This document shows positions 29,917-38,258 of a stretch of DNA of 64,000 nucleotides, piece after piece. The notes under the pieces were generated by a model. The model saw only the letters and a program-made list of their open reading frames with translations. It was not told where the DNA came from and made no database searches. Origin of the DNA: CAVUCH01 sp963739995 (lineage in GTDB: Bacteria > Acidobacteriota > Vicinamibacteria > Vicinamibacterales > JAENWD01); contig CAVUCH010000013.1 in assembly GCA_963739995.1 (NCBI GenBank), positions 124,001 to 188,000 of the forward strand, written 5' to 3'. The translations under genes and the position numbers were made by a program. Position 1 is the first letter of the stretch. The number at the start of each line of letters is the position of its first letter.

Positions 29917-32900
29917 GTGAGAAATCAGAAGAGGCTCCTGCTTGCTATTCTCGCCCTCTTCGCTGTCGGCAGCGCGCTTCCACCTCCGGGTGACGCGCAG
30001 GTGCTCTATGGCAGCATTGTCGGCAACGTGGAGGACAGCAGCGGTGCGACCCTGCCCGGGGCGACGGTCACCATCACCAGCCAGGAAACGAATCTCACGC
30101 GCACTGCGGTGACCAACGAGACGGGCGCCTACAGCCTCACGAACGTGCAGGCGGGCACGTACGACGTGAAGGTGTCGCTCCAGGGATTCAAGGAATCGGT
30201 CATGACGGCCGTGCCGGTGACGGTGAACACCGTCAGCCGTGTGGACGCGCGGCTCGAGATCGGTCAGCTCACCGAAACCGTGACTGTGCAGTCCGAGTCG
30301 GCGCTCCTGCAGACCGATAAGGCCGACACACACACCGAGTTCCAGTCGACCGCTATCACGCAGCTTCCGCTGCCACAGAACCGCAACTACCAGTCGCTGA
30401 TCAATCTCGTCCCCGGTGCGACACCCGCCCGGCAGCAGAACAGCGAAGTCGACACGCCCGGCCGCGCCCTCACGACGAACGTGAACGGCCTGGATCGCAA
30501 CACCAACGGGACCAAGACCGACGGCGCGACCAACGTGAACATCTGGCTGCCGCACCACACGATGTACGTCTCCCCTGCCGAGACGATCGACACGGTGAAT
30601 GTGAGCACGAGCAACTTCGACGCCGAGCAGGGCAACGCCGGAGGCGCGGCGATCACGGTCATCACCAAGTCCGGCACCAACGAGTTCAAGGGCTCGGGGT
30701 TCGCGTTCTACAACAACCAGAACTTCAACGCGCGGCCCTATTTCGCTACCGAGAAGCCGGATGCGAGCTCGCATATCGATGGCGCGACGGTCGGCGGCCC
30801 AATCCTCAGGAACAGGCTGTTCTTCTTCGGCGGGTGGGAAGGCCAGTATCAGCGGACGCCGCAGCAGTTCTTTTTCAGCGTCCCAACGGCTGCGCTGAGG
30901 GCTGGCGACTTCAGCCAGGCCTTCAACCCGGACGGCAGCCTTCAGGTCATCTACGATCCGGCCACGGGGAATCCGGACGGCACCGGCCGTACGCCGTTCC
31001 CGAACAACATGATCCCTGCGACGCGATTCAGCGAAATCGCTCAACGCATCCAGGCCCTGTACCCTGAGCCCAACCGGACGGGCGAACTGTCCAACGGCAA
31101 CGTAGCGGGCGAGGGTATCTTTCGAAACTACGTGCGCCAGCAGGATCGGAAGTTCGATCGGAACAACTACGATTTCAAGATCAACTACAACCTGTCGCCG
31201 TCGAATCAGATCTGGGGCAAGTACTCGCGAATGGGCGCTACCGTCACCTCGCCCCAGGCCTATCTGGGGTACGACGGAGCCCTCACCGGCGACACCACGG
31301 TGCAGATGTACACGTTCGGAAACACGTGGACGATCAACCCCACAACGGTCTTCGACGCGACGCTTGGCATCTCCAAGATGACCCACACAGCCCAGGAGAG
31401 CGATATCGCACTTGGCAATTTCGGGCTCGAGACGCTCGGGATCCCGGGGATGAACGGTGGGCGCAATTTCGCCAACGATCCGCGCTACGCGGGAATTCCC
31501 TTCTTCCTCATGGGAAGCTGCTGGTGCAACTTCGACATCGTCGGAAACGCCAACGGCTGGGATCCGGTTGAGCGCGATGAGCGAACCTACGCGTTTGCCG
31601 GCAACCTCACGAAGCTGAAGGGCGCCCACGAGTTCCGCTTCGGGTACTCGTTGAACAAGCTGCGGATGAATCACTGGCAGCCTGAACTGGGTTACGGTCC
31701 GCGCGGCCATCTGCAGGTCGCGCCGAACGCCACGGCGCTCAACGGCGGCACCCAGGATGCCAATACCTACAACGCTCATGCGTCCTTCCTTCTGGGCTTG
31801 GCGGACCAGGCGGCCACGAGCGTGCAGTACGAGCTGATGACCACGCGCGAGTGGCAGCACAATATGTACGCGCGCGACCGCTGGCAGGTGAGCGACAAGC
31901 TGACGCTCGACCTTGGCCTGCGGTACCAGTACTACCCGCTGATGACGCGCGCCGATCGCGGGATCGAGCGCGTCGAGGGCGCCAACGATCTCGAGAGCGC
32001 CCGCTCGCTCGATCACCTGACGGTGCTGCTCGGGGGACTGGGCGATGTGCCGAAGGACCTCGGCGTCGAGGTGAGCAAGACCCTGTTCGCGCCCCGCCTC
32101 GGGATGATCTACCGGATCAACGACAACAACGTGTTCCGGTCGGGCTACGGCGTCACGTTCAACCCGCTGCCGTTCTCGCGCCCGCTGCGCGGGTTCTTCC
32201 CACTCACGCTCGCGTCGCAGTTCAACGCCGAGGAGCCGTACGGGTGGGCGACCACGTTCGAGGAGGGCATTCCCGATGTCGTGGGCCCGGACCTGAGCTC
32301 CGGACGGCTCGAGCTGCCAGGCTCCTACTTGATGCGAACCCCGGCGGGCGACGTGTCCCGGGCCCGGATCCATTCCTGGAACGTCTCGTTCGAGCGACGG
32401 CTGCCGTGGGACGTCTCGGTGGACATGGCGTATGTCGGCACCGCGAAGAATGGCGGATTCACCGACATCGACGCGAACGCGTCGGACGTGCCAGGCGGCG
32501 GCGCGACGAGTCGGCCGCTTTACGACATTCGCGGCAACTCGTCGCTCCTGCTGTGGGGCCCGTTCGCGAAGTCGCGGTACCACTCACTCCAGGTGGCCAT
32601 CAACCGGCCGTTCAAGAACGGGCTGTTGGTAAAGGGCGCCTACACACTCTCGCGCGCCAAGAACGAGGTGGACGACGACGGGTGGAGCCAGTTGACGTGG
32701 AGTGCGCCCAGTCTGCGCGACAAGAATTACGCGCTCGCGGGCTACGACCGGCCGCACATCTTCAACATGGCGCTGGTCTATGAGTTGCCGTACAGGACCT
32801 CGAGCGCCTCGAACAAGGTTCTTGGCGCGGTCTTCGGCGATTGGCAGGTGAACGGTATCTACAGCAAGGTGTCGGGCTTGCCCTTCACTATCACCGCCAG

Positions 32901-33336
32901 CGGCGCGGCGCTCGACATGCCCGGTAATAGCGCGAATGGAATACCCAACACCGCGGATCTGAACGGTGAGTACAAGGTGATCGGCGACAAGGGTGATGAC
33001 GGCTTCTATTTCGACCCGGCACCGTTCAGCCAGCCGCAGGGCGCCAGGCTGGGCAACACCGGCCGGAACCAGTTTCGCGGACCGGGGAACTGGAACATCG
33101 ACTTTTCGATCTTCCGCGGGTTCCCCATCGGCGGGGCCGGAAAGCGGGTCGAGTTCCGGACGGAGGTCTTCAATCTGACGAACACGCCGCTGTGGGGAAG
33201 ACCGAACAACGACGTGACGAGCAACAACTTCGGGCGTACCACCACGGTTGGGGAGGATACCCCCGGCGGGGCCCGCTCGAGAGACGCCGGCTCCGGCGAG
33301 CGGCAGATTCGCTTCGGGCTGCGGTTCCAGTTCTAG
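29917..33336 (+). CDS. TonB-dependent receptor, Oar-like, with CarboxypepD-regulatory-like domain (receptor 2)
   Basis: 1139 residues from the GTG at 29917, with GGAGGA 5 bp upstream; the nearby ATG at 29915 is followed at once by TGA. A signal peptide (LLLAILALFAVGSALPP) leads to the regulatory-like domain (VEDSSGATLPGATVTITSQE), a plug (NYQSLINLVPGATPA) and a barrel ending GERQIRFGLRFQF. It is the paralogue of receptor 1 with long near-identical segments (NPLPFSRPLRGF; NRPFKNGLLVKGAYTLSR). One difference is a Cys-containing loop, GSCWCNFDIVG, replaced in receptor 1 by a Gly/Ser-rich loop. It is an outer-membrane TonB-driven importer; its ligand is unknown. A strong terminator follows. Confidence 0.88.
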   Translation: MRNQKRLLLAILALFAVGSALPPPGDAQVLYGSIVGNVEDSSGATLPGATVTITSQETNLTRTAVTNETGAYSLTNVQAGTYDVKVSLQGFKESVMTAVPVTVNTVSRVDARLEIGQLTETVTVQSESALLQTDKADTHTEFQSTAITQLPLPQNRNYQSLINLVPGATPARQQNSEVDTPGRALTTNVNGLDRNTNGTKTDGATNVNIWLPHHTMYVSPAETIDTVNVSTSNFDAEQGNAGGAAITVITKSGTNEFKGSGFAFYNNQNFNARPYFATEKPDASSHIDGATVGGPILRNRLFFFGGWEGQYQRTPQQFFFSVPTAALRAGDFSQAFNPDGSLQVIYDPATGNPDGTGRTPFPNNMIPATRFSEIAQRIQALYPEPNRTGELSNGNVAGEGIFRNYVRQQDRKFDRNNYDFKINYNLSPSNQIWGKYSRMGATVTSPQAYLGYDGALTGDTTVQMYTFGNTWTINPTTVFDATLGISKMTHTAQESDIALGNFGLETLGIPGMNGGRNFANDPRYAGIPFFLMGSCWCNFDIVGNANGWDPVERDERTYAFAGNLTKLKGAHEFRFGYSLNKLRMNHWQPELGYGPRGHLQVAPNATALNGGTQDANTYNAHASFLLGLADQAATSVQYELMTTREWQHNMYARDRWQVSDKLTLDLGLRYQYYPLMTRADRGIERVEGANDLESARSLDHLTVLLGGLGDVPKDLGVEVSKTLFAPRLGMIYRINDNNVFRSGYGVTFNPLPFSRPLRGFFPLTLASQFNAEEPYGWATTFEEGIPDVVGPDLSSGRLELPGSYLMRTPAGDVSRARIHSWNVSFERRLPWDVSVDMAYVGTAKNGGFTDIDANASDVPGGGATSRPLYDIRGNSSLLLWGPFAKSRYHSLQVAINRPFKNGLLVKGAYTLSRAKNEVDDDGWSQLTWSAPSLRDKNYALAGYDRPHIFNMALVYELPYRTSSASNKVLGAVFGDWQVNGIYSKVSGLPFTITASGAALDMPGNSANGIPNTADLNGEYKVIGDKGDDGFYFDPAPFSQPQGARLGNTGRNQFRGPGNWNIDFSIFRGFPIGGAGKRVEFRTEVFNLTNTPLWGRPNNDVTSNNFGRTTTVGEDTPGGARSRDAGSGERQIRFGLRFQF

Positions 33337-33364
33337 GCACCATCAGCGATCTCGCGACGCCTTC

Positions 33365-33397
33365 CCCACGGCGACTGCGGTCGCCGTGGGCTTTTTT
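33365..33397 (+). terminator. Rho-independent terminator after receptor 2
   Basis: CCCACGGCGAC-TGCG-GTCGCCGTGGG, a perfect 11-bp stem, followed by CTTTTTTC. It lies 28 bp after the stop codon, between two convergent genes. Confidence 0.92.
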
Positions 33398-33419
33398 CTG
33401 TACGCCGGCGGCAGCGGCC

Positions 33420-34652
33420 TCAACGGGGCCGCTCGCCTGGCGTCTCCTGCGCGGATTCCTCGCCGAGGGTATTTGCCCCGCCACGCTTGCGCTGCTGGAT
33501 AGCCTCGAGGCGCGAGAACTCCGAGCGCTCGCGTTTCGCATCATCGCCGCGGCCAGCCCGCTGGTACGCCCGGGCGAGGTGAAAGCGGACGCTCGGGCTG
33601 GTCGGCTCGAGCGCGCGTGCGGCCTCGAGGTGCGCGATCGCGCCGCTCGTGTCTGCCGCCTGCAGCATGAGCTGTCCGAGAATGCGCCGAGCCATGAAGT
33701 TCTCCGGCGCCAGGCGTGCCGCCTCGGTCGCGTGAGGCGTCGCACGCTCGAACTCGCCCTGCTTGATGAGCTCCTGCGCGATTTGCACCCGCGCGAGCAC
33801 GTGGCCGGGCGAGCGGGTCAACTCGATGTTGAACTGGTCGAGCGCTTCGGCAGGGCGATCGCCGACCAGGTACGTGCCGTACACGTAATGCACGTTGGGC
33901 GCGTCCGGGTACTTCGTTACGAGCTGCTGGAAGGCCTGCTCCGCCGCGTCCCTCATCATCCCGATGGCAAACAGGCCGGCCCGGCCGGCGAGCTCCACGA
34001 TCTCGCGCTTCTCCGGCGGCACCTCCGCGGGCAACAACGGCAGTCGCAGCAACGTGATGCCCAACGCCTCGACAATGGTCGGACTCGTGTTCCCGCCGCG
34101 TACGAAGCCGGCGTTCAGATCGAGCGCGCGTTCGAACTGCTCGAATCGCGCCAGCAGGATCGCCCTGTGATAGCCAACCACGGCCAGGAAACTCGGGTCG
34201 TCGCCGACGCCGAGGTCGTTGGCACGCGTCAGGTGTTCGAGCGCTGGCGCGTACTCGGCAAGCTTGAACTCGCAAAGCCCGCGGAACGCCCACGCCGCGC
34301 CGTGTTCCGGTTCGAGCCGGACCACTACCGCAAACGCGTCGCGGCACTCCCGATGCCGATCCGCGTCGTAGAAGATGGTGCCGAGGTACCAGTGGCCCTC
34401 GATCCACGAAGGCTGCATGGCGACGGCCTGCCTGTACAGCTCGACGGCCTCGCCCGCGCGGCCGGCCGTTCGTGCCTCGTCGGCACGACGGCGGAGCGTG
34501 TCGAACTCGGCCGCCTGAGGGACTGTCGACGTCGAAGGCCTGCCTGGGGGGAGCGTCGCCTGGCCGCCCCAGGCCGGCTGCGCTGCCAGAGAGCAGAGAA
34601 CGAGCGCCAGACCCGCCATCAGATCACTCGAGTGAACCATGCTGGCCGACAT
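33420..34652 (-). CDS. Secreted TPR-repeat protein downstream of CRTAC1 module B
   Basis: 410 residues with a signal peptide (LMAGLALVLCSLAAQPAWGG) and TPR motifs (EAVELYRQAVAMQPSWIEGH; AAWAFRGLCEFKLAEYAPAL; HLEAARALEPTSPSVRFHLA). It is not the same protein as the module A and B TPR genes: the middle carries a longer non-repeat stretch around LPLLPAEVPPEKREIVELAG. The start at 34652 lies 10 bp after the CRTAC1 stop, so the three genes 37914-33420 form one minus-strand operon (TPR, CRTAC1, TPR). A longer frame from 34739 would overlap the CRTAC1 gene and lose the signal peptide position. Probably a periplasmic scaffold; function unknown. Confidence 0.82.
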   Translation of the reverse strand: MSASMVHSSDLMAGLALVLCSLAAQPAWGGQATLPPGRPSTSTVPQAAEFDTLRRRADEARTAGRAGEAVELYRQAVAMQPSWIEGHWYLGTIFYDADRHRECRDAFAVVVRLEPEHGAAWAFRGLCEFKLAEYAPALEHLTRANDLGVGDDPSFLAVVGYHRAILLARFEQFERALDLNAGFVRGGNTSPTIVEALGITLLRLPLLPAEVPPEKREIVELAGRAGLFAIGMMRDAAEQAFQQLVTKYPDAPNVHYVYGTYLVGDRPAEALDQFNIELTRSPGHVLARVQIAQELIKQGEFERATPHATEAARLAPENFMARRILGQLMLQAADTSGAIAHLEAARALEPTSPSVRFHLARAYQRAGRGDDAKRERSEFSRLEAIQQRKRGGANTLGEESAQETPGERPR

Positions 34653-34662
34653 CGCGCAGCGC

Positions 34663-36426
34663 TCACCGGAGCCGGGGGGAGCGCCTCTCCCCGCGGCCTT
34701 CCTCGAGCGTGACGATCGTGTCTGGGGCCACACCGGCAAAGACCTCGGCCCGGCCGCCCGGCCACTCGACGAGCACTTGATCGATGCGGGACGAGCCGCC
34801 CAGGCCCACGTGAACGCGGCTGTCGCTGGCGCTCAGGTAACTGCCATCGGAGCGCACCCGCCGCCAGAGCGTCGGCTCGCCCGCCCGGACGATGCCGACC
34901 CGTGCCCCCACCCCGAAGCGGTTGCCCGACGACGCCCGCGTCACCACCTGCAGCCAGTGCCGGTCGCCGGAACTGATCACAGGCGCCCTCGACCCCTTCG
35001 GTGCGAGTGTCTGATTCAACAGCAGCCAGGCCGCAGCGTCGTTGTTCGTGACGACGATGTCGATGTCCCCGTCACTGTCCACGTCCCCGAAGGCCGAGCC
35101 GCGCCCCACGGTGCGATCCTGGAACACTGGACCGGCGGCAGCGCTGACTTCGCGAAACGTGCCGCGGCCCTCGTTGTGAAAGAGCTGACTCGGTTGCCGG
35201 TAGGGCACCTGCTGACCCCTCTGCGCTTCGAGGATGTTGACCGCGCCGTTCGTGAGAAACAGGTCGAGCCGGCCATCGTGGTCGTAGTCGAGCCAGCCGG
35301 TGCCGAAGCCAGTCATCGGCGCCGTCGCCGCCGCCAGCCCCGCACGGCTCCGTGCGTCGTCGAAATTGCCAAGGCCATCGTTGACGTAGAACGCGTGCGT
35401 CTCGCCGACGATGTTCGAAACGAAGAGATCCTCGTCTCCGTCGTTGTCCGCGTCGCCAAGCGCGATGCCCATGCTGCCCTCAGGGCGCCCCGTGGGGTTC
35501 AGCGCCGTACCGGAGAGCACACCTGCGTTCTCGAACGTGCCGTCGTGGCGATTGATCCAGAGCTGGTTCGGCGTGGCGTCGTTCGCGACGTACACGTCTG
35601 CCCAGCCATCGAGATTGACATCGCCTGCGGCGACCCCGAGCCCTGCGCCGAAGGCCGCGCTGATACCCGACGTGGATGTCGCATCGCTGAAGCGCAGCTC
35701 CCCGTCATTTCTGAACAGGCGCGCCGGCACCGGGGCGTAGGCGCCCGGCGGGCAGTAATCGCGCGCTCCCGTTTGGTCGGTGCACCTGCGGTTGTTGGCG
35801 ACGGTGAAGCCAACGTAGTTGACGAGGAACAGATCGAGATCGCCATCGCGGTCGTAATCGAGAAAGGCAGCACTGGTGCTCCACCGCGGATCGTCGACGC
35901 CCGCCTCGCGGGTGACGTCCGCGAAGCTGCCGTCGCCTTGGTTGCGGTAGAGCACGTTCGAACCGAAGGCCGTGACATACAGATCGAGCCAGCCATCGTT
36001 GTCCACGTCACCGACCGCGACTCCCATCCCCACAGCGCGCCGGCCTACTCCCGCCTTGGTGGTCACGTCAACGAAGCGCGGAATTCCCGCCGAGACGCCC
36101 TCGTTCCGATAGAGCCGATGCCCGGATGAGGACGGGACCGAGGCGTCTGTCGGGGACTCGCGAACCGGAGCCCCCTGGACGAAGAACACGTCGAGATCAC
36201 CGTCATTGTCGTAGTCGAAGACCGCGACGCCCGCACCCATCATCTCGGGCATGAAGTACTCACCGGATGCGCCATTGTCGTGCACGAAGCGCAGCCCCGC
36301 AGCATCAGCCCGCTCCTCGAACAGCGGGACCGGCAGGTCCGAGCTCTGCAACAGCTCGTGCGGGATCGCGGCGGCCAGCAGCGCGATCAGAGGCAGGCTC
36401 ACCTGCCATACGCGGATCAGTCGCAT
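34663..36426 (-). CDS. CRTAC1-family protein: VCBS/FG-GAP repeats plus ASPIC/UnbV domain (module B)
   Basis: 587 residues. A signal segment (VSLPLIALLAAAIPHELL) precedes the propeller blades (VFDYDNDGDLDVFFVQGAP, GDVDNDGWLDLYVTAF, LDYDRDGDLDLFLVNYVGF) and a C-terminal ASPIC/UnbV domain (GNRFGVGARVGIVRAGEPTLW, DSRVHVGLG). It is collinear with the module A protein, including the Cys pair (RRCTDQTGARDYCPPG) and the block RPEGSMGIALGD. Start 36426 is preferred to 36432 or 36486 because the signal peptide follows at once. It lies 99 bp after the module B TPR gene in the same direction. Extracytoplasmic; molecular role not established. Confidence 0.88.
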   Translation of the reverse strand: MRLIRVWQVSLPLIALLAAAIPHELLQSSDLPVPLFEERADAAGLRFVHDNGASGEYFMPEMMGAGVAVFDYDNDGDLDVFFVQGAPVRESPTDASVPSSSGHRLYRNEGVSAGIPRFVDVTTKAGVGRRAVGMGVAVGDVDNDGWLDLYVTAFGSNVLYRNQGDGSFADVTREAGVDDPRWSTSAAFLDYDRDGDLDLFLVNYVGFTVANNRRCTDQTGARDYCPPGAYAPVPARLFRNDGELRFSDATSTSGISAAFGAGLGVAAGDVNLDGWADVYVANDATPNQLWINRHDGTFENAGVLSGTALNPTGRPEGSMGIALGDADNDGDEDLFVSNIVGETHAFYVNDGLGNFDDARSRAGLAAATAPMTGFGTGWLDYDHDGRLDLFLTNGAVNILEAQRGQQVPYRQPSQLFHNEGRGTFREVSAAAGPVFQDRTVGRGSAFGDVDSDGDIDIVVTNNDAAAWLLLNQTLAPKGSRAPVISSGDRHWLQVVTRASSGNRFGVGARVGIVRAGEPTLWRRVRSDGSYLSASDSRVHVGLGGSSRIDQVLVEWPGGRAEVFAGVAPDTIVTLEEGRGERRSPRLR

Positions 36427-36525
36427 GTGCATGCCCCGGCACGCACGCGTTCGAGAGCACGTCGGCGCCACCGGACGCCGCACCAATTACTCGAGCACCT
36501 CGCCGCGAACAGCATCATCCTGCGA

Positions 36526-37914
36526 TCACTGCCCGAGTCTGGCCAGTTCCCGATCAATCGAGTCGGCCAGCTCGTTTCGTCCTCGTGCGCGAGCCAGGTC
36601 ACGCGCCTCGACGGCGTAACGGCGGCCTGTGGCGACGTCGCCCGAAAGCACGTGGGCGGTAGCCAGCGCGAACAGGTACTGCGGACGGTCGGGCAAGTCA
36701 CGGACGACGACCGGCTGCAGCGTACTGATCGCCTCAGCATGCTTATGTCGTGCAATCAGCATGCGTGCGAGGTTGAGTCGCGCGCTGGCATCTCCCGGCG
36801 CCTGTTCGACGGCGTACCGGTATTGCGTCTCTGCCTCGTCGATGCGTCCACGCACTTCCGCAATCTGGCCAAGGTTGAACCATGCGCTGGCATACTGCGG
36901 ATTCAACGACACGGCGATTCGAAACAGGTCGGCCGCCGCGTCGATTTTGCCCTGAGCAGCCAGGCACACACCCTGGTTGAAGTGCGCCTCTGCGGGGACC
37001 ATGGCGCCGGTGGATGTGAGCGCATCGTAGTGCGCCGCGGCCTTCGACCAGTCCTGCTGTCGCCCGTAGAGTGCTATGAGATTCACGCGGGGCGCGACGA
37101 CCGCCGGATCGACAGCCACCGCCCTTTCATACGCCTGGATGGCTCCGGTCAGATCGCCCTGCCGTTCGAGCTGCAGGCCGCGTTCTGCATGCGCGGAGGC
37201 GTCATCGCGCAGCGCCCGCACCTGCGCTACGAGCGGATCGTCGACGACGGGCCAGCGCGCGCCGAACTCCTCTGCCTTGGCAAGTGCCGCCTTCGCCTCG
37301 TCGAGCCGGCCCGCATTCCTGAGCGCCATTCCGAGGGCGTACCACGCCGCGCCGAACTCCCCGTACAGCGCCACGGCGGCGTCGAATTCACGCACAGCGC
37401 CGGCGCCGTCGCCCCGTGCCGCCAGGGCGCGTCCCACGCCATATCGCGCGTGCGGCGCGCCCGGCCCGGCCATCAGCCGGGTGTACTCCGCGAGCGCCGC
37501 GTCAATCTCGTCTGAGGCAAACAGCGCGTCGGCCAGGGCCAGGCGCGCGGGCACGGACGTGGGGTCCAGCGTCACCGCCTGCCTCAGCAGCTTCGCCGCC
37601 TCGATGTGGCGCGCCAACCGAGTCTCTGCGAGGCCTGCCAGATAGAACCAGTCGAAACGCCGGTCTGCCGCGGCGGCGCGGGCGTACACGAGGGAGGCGG
37701 TCTCGTACTGCTCCCAGGCGTGCAGCAGCATCGCGAGACGTCCGAGTCGCTGTGCGTCCGAGGGATGAGTGCGCGCGTCCTCGAGCGCGCTGCCGATCGC
37801 CTTCCGAGGTGCTTCGGGAAACTGATCGAGAGGAATCACGGGCAGCGGTTCTTGCGCACCCAGACCGGCGACCGCCACGGCGAAGGCCGCGAGCAGAAGG
37901 GAGTGGCGGCGCAT
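36526..37914 (-). CDS. Secreted TPR-repeat protein (module B)
   Basis: 462 residues with a signal peptide (SLLLAAFAVAVAGLGAQ) and about ten TPR-like units (HARYGVGRALAARGDGAGAV; ASAWFNLGQIAEVRGRIDEA; ARLNLARMLIARHKHAEAIS). It is a paralogue of the module A protein at 26287, sharing order and many exact segments (AMLLHAWEQ against GMLLHAWEQ; NLIALYGRQQ against NLISLYGRQQ; LATAHVLSGDVA against LATALVLSGDVA). First gene of a minus-strand TPR-CRTAC1-TPR operon. TATCCT lies 6 nt before the ATG, with no room for a Shine-Dalgarno site, so the transcript may be leaderless. Confidence 0.88.
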   Translation of the reverse strand: MRRHSLLLAAFAVAVAGLGAQEPLPVIPLDQFPEAPRKAIGSALEDARTHPSDAQRLGRLAMLLHAWEQYETASLVYARAAAADRRFDWFYLAGLAETRLARHIEAAKLLRQAVTLDPTSVPARLALADALFASDEIDAALAEYTRLMAGPGAPHARYGVGRALAARGDGAGAVREFDAAVALYGEFGAAWYALGMALRNAGRLDEAKAALAKAEEFGARWPVVDDPLVAQVRALRDDASAHAERGLQLERQGDLTGAIQAYERAVAVDPAVVAPRVNLIALYGRQQDWSKAAAHYDALTSTGAMVPAEAHFNQGVCLAAQGKIDAAADLFRIAVSLNPQYASAWFNLGQIAEVRGRIDEAETQYRYAVEQAPGDASARLNLARMLIARHKHAEAISTLQPVVVRDLPDRPQYLFALATAHVLSGDVATGRRYAVEARDLARARGRNELADSIDRELARLGQ

Positions 37915-37920
37915 CCACCG

Positions 37921-37926
37921 AGGATA
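37921..37926 (-). promoter_or_regulatory. -10-like hexamer 6 nt before ATG (leaderless type)
   Basis: On the minus strand TATCCT is followed by CGGTGG and the ATG at 37914. It has the same geometry as the paralogous module A gene (TATTCT, 6 nt, ATG), which strengthens both. Confidence 0.5.
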
Positions 37927-38250
37927 GACCAGAACCTCCGCACGGCGAGGTTCCCTCCGGTCCCGGTGCCGCAGGACGTCCGTTCTGCGACCTGGCCCCC
38001 GTTCGTGCCACGGTTTGTCATTGCCGGCTCTCCGGGGTCGTCAGGCTTCCCGCCGGCCGTCTCGGATGGACGTGGTAACGTTTTTACGAGCCACTCATTC
38101 GGTGTGCTGCTCAGACGCGGCAGAAGGAGTGAGCCTCGCGCCTCTTCCGTGCCCGCGGGCGCGCCCAATGGCCCGCGGGAGTGGGCCCGGCCATCAAGGC
38201 TGACCGGATGATCGCGTTTGCGGCTCGTCACGAGGGGTAGGCTGGCAGGA
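37927..38250. other. Divergent intergenic region between two TPR genes
   Basis: About 320 bp with no supported gene. TAGGCT at 38238-38243 may be the -10 for the rightward TPR gene. It is followed 7 nt later by ATG-GAA-GGA-TGA (38251-38262), a three-codon frame whose TGA overlaps the ATG of the next gene. No repeats or terminator were seen. Confidence 0.35.
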
Positions 38251-38258
38251 ATGGAAGG

